DNA of 64,000 nt from Elysia chlorotica (GCA_003991915.1 RQTK01001110.1:1-64000), one strand, 5' to 3'. Shown: positions 23,009 to 62,509, counted from the first letter of the stretch. Numbers and translations are program-made. The notes: generated by a model not told the origin, from the sequence alone.

Positions 23009-23985
23009 CTAGGGACATTTCTGTCTAAAGATCTAGATAGTTAAACCTGCCATTGTATCAAGAACCTGTCAAGAGAACACATTGCATAAGTCTAGGGCAC
23101 AAAAACTGGAAGCATTAATATTTGTAAACGATTGAGCTATGTGTGTTCTTACTAATATAGTGTACTAAAATTTATTAAAGGAAACATAGACTTTACGCAG
23201 TATCCACAATATTTAAATTTTACATTCATACCGCTATTTCTCAGAAGGTGTGTTTGCAAATTTTACTTGGGGGGATGGGGGTGAGGGCGCCTGGTAACTT
23301 GAAAATGATGTACCGTATCGGAAGAACCTGTCATGAACCTGCTAGGTTTTTGTGTTGATAGGAGCTTCTCAGAAGTACTACTTGATCTTTACTACTCAGG
23401 ATGCCTAGTAAAGTAGTATTATTTCAATGTGGACTTATTACTGTGAGCGATACAAATAGGTCTAGTTTTTCAGAAATATTTAAATGATGATATAAGTAAA
23501 GAAACTTTAGTCATACAATTAGTGGTAATATTTCCCCGTCCGAATGTACAATACTCTTACTTATTACATAAGGTATGCTTAAAAAAAACGATTAGAATAT
23601 TTGACACCTTTTAGTTCAACTGAGACGATTCATTTTACACTGTCTGTCTTGTTTATACAATGATTTTATTTGTCAGCGGGTGAAAGGCCTCTGAGAATAT
23701 GTCATATCATCCACGTAATTATTTTTGTGAAAAGCATCTTAAACATTTTGATTCGTGTAAAATCAACCTGGTGGGTCTCATTGTAATCCTGTTCAGTCGA
23801 TTCACCATGTATTTATCGAATTAAATTTTACCATAATATTAGTGCTAAGGGGCAAAACACATTTTTGATTTTAAAGAGATGCCAAAGAAAATAATTATTG
23901 TTGTGAAGCTTTGTTTGAGAAGAGAAGTGCAGCACAATTTGTAATAAAAATGTATGTTATTTAATTTCTAATTTGAATAAAAATT
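23009..23985 (+). other. Probable 3' UTR of the C2H2-membrane gene
   Basis: About 950 bp of AT-rich sequence ending with two AATAAA hexamers (23943-23948 and 23976-23981), the first good candidates for poly(A) signals after the stop. Confidence 0.55.
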
Positions 23986-24237
23986 ATTTTTTGTAGATCT
24001 ACTCTTTTATTTTTAATTATTTGATTATTCCCATGATACAAAAGAATGTAATTTGAAAATAAAAAAAAATTAAATATTCATTTTTGGGGTTTGTTTGTTT
24101 GGTTCTGTAATTAACAAATTGTTTGTTAATGCATCTGCAATCTTTTAGTCTTACAGTTACAGACTTGAGAGAGGCAATTTGTAGTTTTTCAGTTAACACA
24201 CAATTCACTTTCTCCAAGTTGAGGAAGATCATTAAAT

Positions 24238-24365
24238 CTGCAGACCTGCCAACCTAAATTTTGTCTCAGAGTAATATATCAACTGCTACTTGGAGTAATT
24301 TTTGGTAATAAAACACAGGAAACATGCAGGCGCAGTGTGAGACTCCTTAAAACCTAAAAGGAAAT
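24238..24365 (+). repeat. Dispersed repeat, copy 1
   Basis: The stretch from ACCTGCCAACCT through GAAACATGCA to GTGAGACTCCTT recurs in the same orientation at 55825-55945. Class unknown. Confidence 0.8.
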
Positions 24366-24965
24366 TGAATATGTCTCCTTGACAAAATACCACTGCTTTT
24401 TTACAAAGATATAAAGGAAAAAAATTGAAATGTATTATCTTGATGGTTATAACTAGGGATGATCACATGTCCAAAGAGGTTTGGAGGAATGTAGATAATG
24501 AATTTAGTAAAACTAATTAAATAAAAGACCACTAGGGATACATTTCAAATTAAATAAGGTTCATGGGTGCACAAATTGTGAAAGTTTAAAAAAAAAAAGA
24601 TTTAATGCAGAAAAAATATCTTGGATACCAAGAGGTATAAGAAAGGAAATTTTCTTTTCACAAACAAATAGTATCTGTCATTGAGAGCCAAAGATAAACT
24701 ATACAGTTAACCATAGAGAGCCTAGTAAATCTATGATTTGTAAATTGAACTCTACAGTTATGGATTTATGCCTCAATGACCAAACTTTCATCTAGATCTA
24801 GATGATTATATCAAATGATCTTCTATTAGATAGAGTGTGAATCATTGAATCACGAATGCCTGTCAGTGCTACATGCCAAAGCCTTGAGAATGTCATTAGA
24901 TTCTAAAAAGAAACTATTTCTAAAAAGACACATTGTTTAAGTATATGACTGTGTACCTGTTCCAT

Positions 24966-25335
24966 GTGAACGATATAATACTTGGGTTTTATTTAGAATA
25001 AAACGATCGACAGTAGAACCCCCTGCGTCCTCCCTATTTCTTGTGACATTGTACTATGTACTAGTCTTAAAATTCCTGGACTGCGTTTCCCATCAATCAT
25101 TCCTGTTGTCACTAGATGTTCTAGTCCCTCTCTTCTCATCATGTGGCCAAAGAATGTTGTTTGCCTTTTCCTCACCTTGTTAATTATTGATGGTTTTGCT
25201 TGGGCTTCTTCTAAAACTTCTTTGTTTGATATATCTTAAATATCTTAAAGAACGATACAATACTTGGGCTTTATTTTAGTTCAAGCGATCCACACTAGAA
25301 GTAGAACCCCCTGCTTCCTCCCTATTTCTTATTAC
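24966..25335 (-). mobile_element. LINE RT C-terminal fragment flanked by a short direct repeat
   Basis: On the - strand, FFGHMMRREGLEHLVTTGMI and GKRSPG (about 25060-25160) are the conserved C-terminal LINE RT wording. A segment containing GTAGAACCCCCTGC occurs at about 24966-25045 and again at 25250-25330, so part of the element or its flank is duplicated. Confidence 0.75.
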
Positions 25336-25689
25336 TACTATGCTAGATTTAACAATCATGACACTATTTTCGGTTTTGTTTTTATTGTGATTTTGACTGG
25401 TGCAATGAACATTCTCCTGATTTCTAGGTAAGAAAATGACCCTGGGGGTTATAAACGAAGGAAATAATCCTTAAAAAAAAAAATGAAGGAATAATAATTA
25501 TGATGGTGAGAAAAGAATTTCTCCTCAAAAGTATAATCCAATTTTCTAAGCATGTATGAAAGTAGCATAACAAGTTTAGCCTAGGTCTGGATCAACAAGA
25601 AAAGCAACCTTCGAAGCAGATTCATGGCTTCTGCATCCCTACCTCAGATTATTGCAAGCATAAAAGGGCCACACTCTAAAATCTAGTAG

Positions 25690-25965
25690 AAGGATCCCTT
25701 ACATATGGGCAAGAAATATATAGTCAAACCCATCAAAGAACCCTTAAAAACTCAACAAGATACGAACAGCTGCACTTAGAGCTACATGTATAACCAACAC
25801 AAATAGGCTCACAAATCTAGAAGCCCTTTAAGTAGCAACCAATATAGAACCACTATGCATTAAAAAGAAAGGAGCAGCTCTAAAATACTGGGCGAGAGCG
25901 AAATTCAACCCCTCAAACCCAACAAACACAATTTTCACCGATTCTGTAAACCAAATCACCGATCT
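25690..25965 (+). mobile_element. LINE RT C-terminal remnant
   Basis: One frame with a stop reads IRTAALRATC..., then TNIEPLCIKKKGAALKYWAR, wording typical of Jockey/I-like RT C-termini ('IEPL..RR..AALK.W.R'). Degraded and without flanking landmarks. Confidence 0.65.
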
Positions 25966-28190
25966 ATTTAGCGGTTGTTAAGATAAGTCTCGGTTTACTC
26001 GTCGCAAGGGTGTTAGAGACTAAGAAAAGAAAATGTTGAAAATGCAATCTTTGGTTGGAGAAGACAAAACTCTTGTCCCAAGTCTCAAGAAAGATCCCAG
26101 AGATCAACAGGATCCCACAGCGGTAAACTTAGGATTTGATTATTCATAATATAATAATATCGACCCAACTAGCAGAGTAAAAATATGACATGGGCAAAAA
26201 CCAAGTTCACAACCCTTTAGATTAAAAGCTGCTTGCCCTACCCTTGGACTCCCCCACCCGAGAGTATAAAATAATATTGACTCAATAGGACTTTATATGA
26301 TATATCATGTCTGTAACCAACAGCTGCATTTCCTTTGACTTGCCATCTTCAGTAAACTGTTACTGTACATGAAAGAAGTGTGTTAATCTAATTTTAGTAC
26401 CAGTATTTAGGAAGATACAGCTCACCTTAAAATATAAGATCAGGCTATTCACATTAGAATTCAGAGGGGATCCTTATATAAAGACAAAGACATCCATAGG
26501 CATGTGCATTTTATTGTCTTATATAATAATAATAATACGCTGAAGAAAAAGTCAGATTTCAGCAATTCAATCTTAGCCACCACTCTATACAACATTCAAG
26601 TCTTTGATTGCACATGTATACAAATATTAGGATAAGCTCAATGGAACATAAGATGTCCATGTCTGAAGTTTTATTTCTTTAAAACTTAAAACCACTGAGG
26701 AAGCAAAGTTTGAGAGTTTTAACATTTTGTAAATTTCAGTCAAAGTGGTCAGTCCTCGCAGTTAAAAAGGACAGTTCCATACATTACATTGTTTAAAGAT
26801 ATAAATATTGAAGATTCAATATTTTAATCTTAAATTTTGTCATTCATATCACTGGAAATATCTAAAAGAAGTTCTGCTGACAACAAACCTTCAAAACAAA
26901 ACAATGAAACGAGTTTAGGAGAAAAATTAAACATGTTACATCAATTATTTTTCAGACAGCGAAGCTGCAGGCTGCAAACTTATCTAACAGAAATAAGAAG
27001 GGTTGATTCCAGCCTACAGAGTTTTCAAATAAAAATATGAACATATTTCATTCCCCCCAGACTAATAAAAAAAAAAAAAGAGATGGTAATTGGTATCAAT
27101 GCTGGTCCTGTTACTTTTTAAGTTTGTTAATACTGGCAGAGCATCAAGGTATTTAAGTCAATCTGAGCACCACAAAGCATGCAAAATCACATAAACTTAG
27201 TCTAACCAGCATCATAAATCAGAAGCATTCAATCTATGTAACATGATATACACTCGTCTACACCACACACATTCAGTGTATGCAACATTATACATACTCA
27301 GACTTATGCAAGATCATACACATTCAAACAGAGGAAACCTCTTAAGTATGTATGGCAATGGGACCGTGGACTAGAAATGTATGGAAAGATTTCGAATTTC
27401 ACTAAATGCACTAAAATGTGACAGGCAGGCTCAACCCTTTTGCTTGGGAAACTTGGCCATATATACAGACAATCTGGGAAAGTACAATTAAACCATCACA
27501 TTATTTCCCTGAGATAAATTGTAGCTAATTGAGGTGTCAGGATAGTGATCTCCTAAAATCAGCTTCACAGTGCTAATAATGTATGACAGCGTAACATTGA
27601 GTGTTTCTTTAGAACTAAACATCTGGGAATGCAGGGAAGATCAAGAAACCTCAATTTTGAAACAATATTGCAGAGTTTAGTTTTTACACTTTCTGCACTT
27701 CAATCAAGGTGAATATGCTCGGATTTTTAAGACTGCTGATGAAATTAAATTATGGGTGGGCACAGACAGAGTTAATACAAGCATGACTAATCTCTAAACG
27801 TTTCCAGAAACAAATATCAATAGTCTCTGAAAAAATATCTCTCTGAGTTTTTTTCTCTTATATAGCTATGGAAAAAGGCTGTCAATTTCCTCAAAAGATG
27901 TTCCAGCTTGGAACAGAGCCTAGGACTTATCGTTTACCTGTGACTCTTCAAACTCAGCTATCTGGCTCTGGCATTCTCTCTGTTTCAGCTCAGTCATGGT
28001 CTACCTTGCAAAAGGCTTTCTGAGCCTTAAAAAGACATTGAAGGATAGAGCTGCTGGCTCATGGATGTACAACATCCCTCTTTTAGTAAGTGCAGCCCAA
28101 ACATATCTCTCCAAAGAGTGGGAGAGTGCGACTAGAAAAGATGATCTGCTTCACTTGATTTTGTACTGCAACATTTCAGGTGAAGCTGAC
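25966..28190. other. Intergenic region between two convergent genes
   Basis: No gene supported. TTTATT words near 26510 and 26668 (AATAAA on the - strand) are possible WDR59 poly(A) signals, which would make the downstream exon-copy array part of its 3' UTR. The open frame at 27996-28199 has no recognisable similarity. Confidence 0.4.
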
Positions 28191-28194
28191 CAAT

Positions 28195-28752
28195 GGTGAA
28201 ACGATGTTCTCCTCCATGCAGACACAGTCACAGCCATTCCGACAGATGACATACTGGTCAAATGACTCCATCAGATAGGCCATATAGCCTTCGGTCAAAC
28301 GATGTTCTCCTCCATGCAGACACAGTCACAGCCATTCCGACAGATGACACACTGGTCAAATGACTCCATCAGATAGGCCATATAGCCTTCGGTCAAACGA
28401 TGTTCTCCTCCATGCAGACACAGTCACAGCCATTCCGACAGATGACACACTGGTCAAATGACTCCATCAGATAGGCCATATAGCCTTTGGTCAAACGATG
28501 TTCTCCACGCAGCCAGGTCCGCACACTGTTGAACAGACAGAATACTGGTCAAACCACTTTGTCAGATAGGCCATATAGCCTTTGGTCAAACAATGTTCTA
28601 TTCCAGGCAGTGACAGTCACAGGCAGTAAGACAAGGCATACTGTGAAACCATTCTGTGAGATAATCAACGGTCATATTCTCCTCCATGCATGGACAGCCA
28701 CAGCCAGATGGACAAATGGCTTACTAGTCAAAACACAGTCAGATGACCAATG
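28195..28752 (-). repeat. Tandem array of six copies of the WDR59 terminal coding segment
   Basis: Units begin at 28195, 28293, 28391, 28489, 28584 and 28670 (on +), spaced 98, 98, 98, 95, 86 and 82 bp, and abut the true terminal exon. The three outermost are almost identical. On the - strand each of these encodes AYLMESFDQCVICRNGCDCV, then CMEENIV and a stop, matching the genuine HLTEWFDQYDVCPTGCGCRC, LEENIV and stop. The four Cys of the CxxxCxCxC pattern are kept; the inner copies have decayed more. No strong 3' splice site precedes each unit, so these may lie in the 3' UTR or be untranscribed. Confidence 0.92.
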
Positions 28753-28753
28753 G

Positions 28754-53709
<24,956 letters not shown>

Positions 53710-53817
53710 CTGATGAAAGAAACGAAAAAAGATACTGTAAAAGGCTTTCCCCAAGGAATGGTTTCACTGGGACTACAAGCCCAATCTCGATTCACTCGTG
53801 TACAAAGCACTGAATAT

Positions 53818-53977
<160 letters not shown>

Positions 53978-54359
53978 TGACATTGGAATAATTTTATTGT
54001 ATATTTGAGGCCCACTGAATAAACGCTTTTCTTAAATAAACAAAGATCCACGACTTCGTTGAAATAATTATTTGGTCTAAATAACATTCAATAGCATTAA
54101 GTATACATTCATCAGATGCGTTTTATATAATTATTGTATTATATTCATACGGACTGTCTTTCTTTCTCAATTGGATTTAACATTTTTACTCTCAGATCCA
54201 TATGACAACTGCATTAAAAATGACATGATATTCGTCCTCTTTAAGATTGCAAAAAGTGCATAGGTAGATAGAGAAAGAGTGACTGATCAGGTTGCGAGAA
54301 ATGGCCACACTTTCAAGCTAGGACATAATAATAGATAGATATAGAGAGGGGAGAGAAAG

Positions 54360-54360
<1 letters not shown>

Positions 54361-54427
<67 letters not shown>
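54361..54427. repeat. (GA)n microsatellite
   Basis: About 67 bp of pure GA on +. Confidence 0.95.
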
Positions 54428-54431
<4 letters not shown>

Positions 54432-57400
54432 TTCCTCCCGCAAGGAGGTCGGAGGTTTAGTTAGTTGGAGGCCCAAGTTCAGCTGAAGCCCTAAAGCATA
54501 TAAAAGCAATCGAAGATAGTTATTCGCTTCAGGTTAAGGCTATTTTCAAGCACGAAGATCGATAAATTAGTGCTCATGCATATATACTTTCAACATTATA
54601 TTTTTCATTAAAAAAAGTAATTAATAGAAATTAAACTAAAGCAGGTTTCACTTACACTTTTTAAAGATTCTGTTCTGATGCAAACAGATTGCACAGTAAA
54701 TAATATTATTACAGATTGGAAAACGCTAAGGCTGTCTTGGAAATCTAGATCCTTACCATGAGCACAACGTACTAAAAGTTATCGAAACAAGAAAAGGAAA
54801 GGCGAGAAAAGGCCCCTATTGCAAAAAATGAGGTAAAAACACCGACTGTGGCCAATTGATCCAAAATAAACCAACAACTAAACTGATAAAAACATCCTAA
54901 CAGAGCTAAATAATGCTAGTGTTCTGTGATCCACAGCCAGAACTCCTGGTATAAATGCCCATAACGCACCATTAACCTCAAGTGCGATCCAATCAACGGT
55001 TCGCTGCAACGGCAAAGCAACACAGCACTACTGAACACAAGTAAACAACAAGTATTTCATGCGATTTAAAGATCTTAAGTAGTAAATGCAAGAGGGAAGT
55101 AGATTTAGACGTCCGATTATGACATCTAAATAATTATGTAGTTAGTCGGGGGTCAACATCTGCTTCTTCGTTGTGGGCCTACCCATTTCTCATATTAAGA
55201 CGGTACGTTAGGCTCTGCCCCAGGTGCGCACTATATTGAATATCGATTCCGTGAATCTGTTCGCCTCTGTATCAAAACACGTCTCTCAACTAATCAAAGG
55301 GATATGCAAACCAACTCAATTGGAGCATTTCTAGGAATTGAAACCGGTAGTGTTCCTGAGAAGTCTATGTCAACAGAATCGCTCTAGCTGGTGCATAGCT
55401 GGTGGCTGCCAAAACCGCGCAATTACCTTCGGACAAAAGACCCGGGAGCGTGGAACAAGGAAGCAAATAATTAGGCATACAAAGAAGACAGTGGGAGGAA
55501 ACAGTGTATACCGCGCAGTATGGGCAGACCTAGCAGTGCAGAAACGATATTATATTATATATTCTATAGTTTTTAGTGCTCAACTAGTTTAAGAGCAAGA
55601 TATAAAAAAAAAGATAAAACGTTCTTACAGTTACATTGGACAGCAACTGTTTGCAGAAAGGAGTTGTTTACCAAACGACAGTGCAATGGCAAGACAACAA
55701 TTAAATTGGCACGTGTATACCTGACAGAAAACCAGTTCAAAACAACTAGGTTCAACCAGCATAAACCTAATTTTAAATTAGACAAGAATAGATTAGACAA
55801 TAACCCTTAGTGGGCACGTATGGAAACCTGCCAACCTGGATTTTGTCTCAAGAGTGATTTTGACTGCCACTTAAAGTAATTTTGGTACTTCGCAAGAATA
55901 AAATGCCGGAAACATGCAATCGCGGCGTGAGACTCCTTTAACATTTGGTTTATTACAAAAAGACAAAGCCCGTTTTCCCCTCTTAAAACCCGTATTTCTC
56001 CATTTATATTTTTGGCGGGTAAATCTTTGCAAAAATTTACTTTTTATCACAAGTAACACAGGAAATGTAATTATTTATTTTCATATTTACTTTAGCCAAG
56101 ATCTGAGCTATTAATACTATAAGGTCACCACAGTGAATGTAACGGACCATGATTTTTGAGAGGCCAAAGGCCATTAAGTGCATGATTATAAAAACATATC
56201 TTTTAAAATAAAATCGCGAACTACATATTTCGTAGGTAGCAAAGGTATTATAGCGTTATGTGCTCAAAGAAAACCATCTTAGAAGGCTTTTCAGTTTTGT
56301 TTATCACAAAGGAAGAGAGCATTTAAAAACAACATAAAACATTTTTCTCCATTTCCATTTCGAAGTGTAATTCTGTGCAAGCACTTTTACTTTTACAAAA
56401 CTGACACACGTATTTCAATAATTTCTGTCTATTTTGTATGTCAACACCAACGCCTTCAGATACTCAAAGTGTGGGTTAAACATGTTTTTTTTAATAGGTC
56501 AATAGTCATCAAGTGCAAAATTCTTTCGAGGACACCGTTTTCAAAAACATAATTAAGAACAATATATTACCGGAACATGTGTAGATACTAAAAAGACACT
56601 GCAAGTTTTCAAAAATTAATAAAAGACAGAAAATCAACAATTAATTAATGTATGTTACACACGTAACAAATCGCATTACGAAATTTAATGGTATACATTG
56701 CAAACATGATATGAGTAAAAAAAAAGTGTGTCAAACTACACATAAAGACAGGAATTTATGTTCATTACTTCTTGTGTGTGAGTCCATTTTACTTATTGAA
56801 ACGATCGTTTGTCATGTCGGTCACTACACTTTTACCTGTTCGTTTGTATGCGGGGAGTAAACGTACGCATGGGAAGCACTTGTTTCGTTTTGTTGTTGTT
56901 GTTATCCTTTATTTTAACTTTATAAATTAAAATTCTACGAAATACTTTTCTTATTCCAAATTTCATATAAACTAAATTCGAGAATTACTCAACACAGAGA
57001 CAGTCTGTTGCTATCAAAATTCATTTGTTTATATTCTTCACAGCTAGTGTTGGCTGTGATTCTCATAAACGTTGAAAATGGATGCTTTGAATAGTTTGAT
57101 GAGAGAGGTCTACCTTAAATGCCATGTAAATTTTTCAATGCTACTTGCTTTTAATAACAACAAAACAAGGATTCCTTTCCTGAGTACTATAATACTAAAA
57201 TTCCTAACGTTTGAAATTTAACAAGTCCCCTACAATCTACCGATACATTAAGGATACATTTACCCTTTAATATGAACCAAAAGACCGTTGTAATCTTATG
57301 GGAAGCATGTCAGAAGTACGGTGTGAAAATGAAAGCCCCGAAGTTGTGTTCAATCATAGAGATGATGTAATATAATAAGTAGTTTGCAAGAGAAAGGAGG

Positions 57401-58380
57401 AATCCACCTTTCACCGTGTAAACGTCGCTTTTGACATAGTTCTCTACATTGTCAATTCGTATAGTGCAGCAACGTCTTGAAAATGTAATGAAGCTGTGGT
57501 TTAATATCTCCGGGCCAGGTACAGGTACAATTGTTTTATACCTTTAAAAACATTTGGATTTAAAGCTTGTGGTTGATCATAGAGAAATTCTTGTTTTTAC
57601 TCTTCCGTGAATTAACTACGGCGAATCCTTGTGACAAGTCAAAAATGGCATCGGAATTCATGTATGTCGGAGAGTGTAAGAGTAACATGATAATAGTGTC
57701 ATACTGTCAGTATTAAACATTTGATACGATCAGTCTATTTTATTTATTTATTTATTTTTGTCCTAACCGACATGGCAATTATTTTTTTAAGTTGCTGAAA
57801 GGTTTGATATAATGTGAAACAATCAATTTCTATTGATTAACATACTGTAGACATAAACATTTTGAAATGTAACCTTGGGCAGGCAGTCATACATCCCATC
57901 GTTACATTAATGATGATAATTCGGCAGATATCTTGTCGTCTGTTGCTATCCAATGTAAACAAAATAAGGATACTGAGGTCATCAAAACACTTTCATGCTT
58001 TTTTTCGTAAAAATAATTTTATAAGAAGCTCTTGTTTAGATCTCGATTATCGAAACAACGAACACTAAACGACAAAACTTCATAAATACGGAGTTTTTAC
58101 AACAATCGGTTTTTCCTCCCCGACGAAAATTGGCGACATAACTTTCCGAAGATTCTATAAATACGGGCATCAGCTGGGATAACTCTAAATATAGGAACGG
58201 GTACTCTAAGTCTCTTTTTGGAAGCCATTACTACCTATTGTTAAGATGCATATACCACATACAGCGTTCGGCGTCTTTAAAAGACTTATGAAGATAAGTA
58301 TTTGCGCTGTAATTGATCTAGATCTAAACCAAAGTTAGATAATTTGAACCTTTAGTAGTTGTTTTCTAAACGTTGTTATT
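54428..58380. other. Presumed WDR59 intron, no exon found
   Basis: AT-rich sequence without recognisable WD40 exons. Contains copy 2 of a dispersed repeat (55825-55945). Intron status is inferred because the N-terminal WDR59 exons must lie further right. Confidence 0.45.
55825..55945 (+). repeat. Dispersed repeat, copy 2
   Basis: Aligns with 24238-24365 from ACCTGCCAACCT to GTGAGACTCCTTT in the same orientation. Confidence 0.8.
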
Positions 58381-58391
58381 GCTATCATCAC

Positions 58392-58601
<210 letters not shown>

Positions 58602-59544
58602 TGTAGTGTCGAGTCTTGTCGCCCCCCTATGTTTTTGTGAATGTATTCTAGTGTAACCCGCTAAACCCAGAGCACGGCAGCTCTGAGGGCACTGACCAGT
58701 GCTGATCTCTTCACCAGCTGACCTCGCCCCTTGCCAGGTCACACCGTGCCGAGCCGAGGTCAGGTCAGGCTAGCCTCGCACCCGAATCCATTCAGAATAC
58801 ATCTTGTATTGTGTGGTCATCAGCCGCTTACTAGTACAGTAGAAATAAGTAACAGCTTGGTTTGCACAGAGAGTGTGGAATAGTGAGAGGTTTTACAGGG
58901 AGAGGATTTTGCGTATGTGGGTCGGGATACAATTTTTAAGGTTTTTGTTTCCTTCTTTAAACCTTAGTAAAAACTGTTTTAACATTGGTGAACCACCGTA
59001 ATTACAGTCTTACTAAATCTTGAGTCTCGAGTTTGCCTATGAAAATGGGAACGCCACCCGAGTATAGTCACTGTCGCCTTCACCCCTTCATGGAGTTAGA
59101 TATCACCCATAGTCAAGTCACTTTGGTAGGAAAATTAATAATGAGCCGTGTGGTTTAAGTCTTAAACTTTCGTCTTAATCCAAATAGCGATGATGGGGAT
59201 CCGACAAGAAAGTCTGATTTTATCGAAGCACTCTCCTAAACATGTAACACACAGTGGCTCCGGAGCTAGAACCAATGGTTTAAGTTGGAATATGTAAAAA
59301 TAATAATATGGGGAAAAAGAACGGAATATCTATAAGTGAACTTTATGCGGTGGCGCACCTCTTGAAAACGATACAGCCTAATTTTAGGCAGTGGGAGGTA
59401 GTGAGTTTACCGCGATGTAGTCAAAACACTGGAGTGTGGATACCCTGTTTAGACTTGCGTGTAACTATTTATTTGCTTTGCAAGTAAATTAGTGCCCTTA
59501 TTATAATGAGTAGGGTATGCATTGAAGTAGCAAGGAGGTGAGGA

Positions 59545-59546
<2 letters not shown>

Positions 59547-59600
<54 letters not shown>
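59547..59600. repeat. (GA)n microsatellite
   Basis: About 54 bp of GA on +. Confidence 0.95.
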
Positions 59601-59602
<2 letters not shown>

Positions 59603-59854
59603 AACAGAGACACAAGAGAGAGTAGTGCATGGGTGTGTATCTGTAATACTCTAACAAAAGATTATTTTTATTGTAGGAGAGGAACTCCTAGGTCTCCTAG
59701 ATTATTCAAAGAGGATCCTATAAAAACGACGAGTTCCACCATCAACGTCTGACAATTTCACCAGTCACACAGAGACAGTATGGGGGTGACAGATCCCGAT
59801 TGGTTATATAATTTACACTGACACCGACCCAACCATAATTATGGCGACTAAATC

Positions 59855-59930
59855 TGGCAAATAATTTTGTTCGCGATCGGGGCCTCACAAACATAAGACC
59901 AACACTCTAGAACTGAATCCGACCCCCACA
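59855..59930 (-). mobile_element. tRNA-derived SINE fragment
   Basis: On the - strand it shares GGGGGTCG..., AGAG.GTTGGTCTT and GAGGCCC with the SINE at 15780-15840. Degraded. Confidence 0.5.
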
Positions 59931-60139
59931 ACACAGTGAAGATCTTGGCCACCACCAGGACCAGCCGCCCAACCTATCGAACGTTGCTCCACATTCGGAA
60001 AGGTAAAAACAGACAGGCACAGCTTGTTTCAGCACAAGTGAAGTTGTTAGCACCAGTGCTAAATGGTTACCCTTTACTCGCGCGACCTTTCGATTCGCTC
60101 ACCCAGGCTCGCATAGATGCCTATGAATTCGGGATGTAA

Positions 60140-61440
60140 TTGTAAGGAGACATGCGTGCGATCTAAATTCAATAAGGAGATTCAAAACATTGAGCGATAG
60201 TTATTACATGCGCACGCCCCATCAACTGTTCATTTACAATTTCGCTGCCTATGAAAAAGCCTGCCGACTTAAAAAGCAACCCTAAAACCAACACAACTTT
60301 AACAAAACACGAAAAACAACAACCACCTCCACCCCACGACATCATAACATGATAAAAAAGAACAACCAATTTACCACAAAAAGTTAACGAAAGATCAATT
60401 AAAGCGACGTATACTATATTTTTAAGCCCCTCCTCCCACCCCATCCACAAAAAAACACAAACAAAAATATACATATCAACAACAAAACAACAGATTAACA
60501 AAATCTACTTAAAACAATACAAGTAACAAACAATAAAAAAAAGATTGCTGAAAGACCCACAAACTCCCTCTACTCTAGTCGTGACTAACGCACCAAAATC
60601 CACCATCGCCAACTTTAAATTAAACTGGTACCAGTGTTTTACTTGCACGTGTATACTCAACGTGTCTTGGCCATGTAGAATATTCCGTTTTTCATAAGCT
60701 GAGAGTAAAACAGATTTATGACGTACGGAACAAATAATGTATTGAGATAATCACTCACGCAGAAAAACCGGATCCGAGAGTATGTAAACTGTGTACACTG
60801 TAAGAAAGGAACCCGAGCTTACAATATATAAAACTCTAACCACATTCAAAGAGAAAAACATTTTTTGTATTTAATACAATGGGAAACAGGCTAATATGCC
60901 CATGCTCTTTTCTGATCTCCTAAAGGATCCTATCATAAACATTCTTAGAATGCTATGAATCCCAACAGGAAAGTTATTTAACATATTTTTTTTATCTTTC
61001 CGGCAATCCAGATGAGCATACAGAAATACGACTATGTTGCTACTACGACAGTATTTCCAAATGAAAGTGGATACAATAGGAACTATTTAATAGGAAATTC
61101 TTCGATGAATGCTAAAAATACTACTATGTTGTACTGATAAAAGTTAACGATACACCTTAGCTCAGGCCAAAATCAACTAAAGCTTAGAAAAGCCAGGATC
61201 CATCTTCCGTTTACTACCTAGAGAATTGTTCTAGATTCGACATACAGATCAATAATATTAGACATACTATATAAACCATAGTATCACAATATCACAGCTC
61301 GAGTTACCTGCTAAGTCAGAGAGTCCCGGAGACACGTAGAATCCGTGATACGGGAATTAGCATATAAGCGCAGTCCAGTTGCGTCGCAGTTCCTCATCAG
61401 TTTTAATCTTTTAATCGGCATGCAGATTTATCTCCTTGGT
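60140..61440. other. Non-coding, nothing recognised
   Basis: AT-rich, with C/A-rich tracts on + around 60270-60540. No exon, RNA gene or clear repeat supported. Confidence 0.4.
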
Positions 61441-61447
61441 TTCCCGA

Positions 61448-61530
61448 GTCACTAGTTGAGAGTAGGATTCGAACCGCGGACCTTCCGCTCCCAGTCCAGA
61501 GCTTGCAGCGCTCCTATCGTGACTGTCGCT
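61448..61530 (-). mobile_element. tRNA-like SINE head
   Basis: On the - strand a GTAGCGACAG...GAGCGCTG A-box region is followed by GCGGTTCGAATCCTACTCTC, a perfect B-box (GGTTCGAATCC) at tRNA-like spacing. The stem arms do not all pair, so a SINE or tRNA pseudogene is more likely than a functional tRNA. Confidence 0.65.
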
Positions 61531-61739
61531 ACTAAATGTACTGGGGGTCTTGCGATGTACACGCCGATAACTGATGGCATGATCACGCCCCTCGGGTATG
61601 GGCTTTACTAACAGCTCATTGGCTCCCCAAGTATGGGATACGAGTTATTGGACGCCGGTAGAGATGCCCCTTACCCACTGTCCTCGCTTCGCCAAAGGCC
61701 GCGTTATTTCAACGCCTGCTATACATATGAGATAGTGTA

Positions 61740-61925
61740 GGAGACGTGCAACATGGACTGGCCGACCGTGGCAAGTTCCAGTCTTCCACCCACAGCACTG
61801 GCGAGCACCGACCCGGCGGCGAGCGGCGCTAAACCCAGCCCATTAGAGGCCTCAGCCCGGGCGCTCTGGGTACTCCCAGGGTTTATTGACACCGCCACGT
61901 TCAATAATTCACTCATCACAAAAAG
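61740..61925. other. GC-rich segment of unknown nature
   Basis: A compositionally distinct, GC-rich patch, open on both strands. The - frame (MSELLNVAVSINPGSTQSAR...) and the + frame match no family I can name. It follows the SINE head by about 200 bp, so it may belong to a retroelement. Confidence 0.35.
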
Positions 61926-62509
61926 AACATGGCGTCTTGTAAATCTATCACCATCGATCCCATTTCCTGACCCCTCTACCCCCCCCCCCCCTTGTTTCTC
62001 CCTCTAATCCAGCAATATTGCATCCTCTTTACACACACCCAACTTATCTTTACCGATGCACCTCCTCCCTCCTCACACTCGTAATAATTTAGTCATGTAC
62101 ATGTATTTTTGTTCTCATATATCTCCCTCGCATAATACCCAAACAATTCTTAGAGTGAACGTTTACACACTAACACACACAGGTACTCCCCAGCGAATTC
62201 AAACCTTCTGAAATCAGCCATAGATCTATACAGATGATTATAACTTAGCCCCCCGCTCCTCCTCCCAATCCAACCTTTAAGAAGAGAAAAATGACACATA
62301 ACAAGAAACAAACTCTCCCCCCCCCCCCCCCCCCAAAAAAAAAAAACAAACAAAAACAAAAAAAAAACAAAAAGAAAAACAAACAACAAAACATATCCTA
62401 ATCAAATTAACCAAACATTTAAAAAATCCTAAGTCAGTAGGCCTACTGGATGTACTTGCTAAACTAGAATAGTAAAGTAGTAGCAGTACTCAATAGTATC
62501 ATCGCCCCA

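Noticed and set aside
27996..28199. 67-residue + strand frame as a gene
   Set aside because: No recognisable similarity, and its end overlaps the WDR59 exon-copy array on the other strand.
61448..61530. Functional tRNA gene
   Set aside because: The B-box is perfect, but the acceptor and anticodon arms do not pair convincingly; a SINE or tRNA pseudogene fits better. The same reasoning applies to 9066-9185 and 15780-15840.
61719..62007. Overlapping GC-rich frames on both strands as a WDR59 or novel exon
   Set aside because: No WD40 wording, no matching splice sites with the right phase, and position next to a SINE head; left as an unexplained GC-rich patch.
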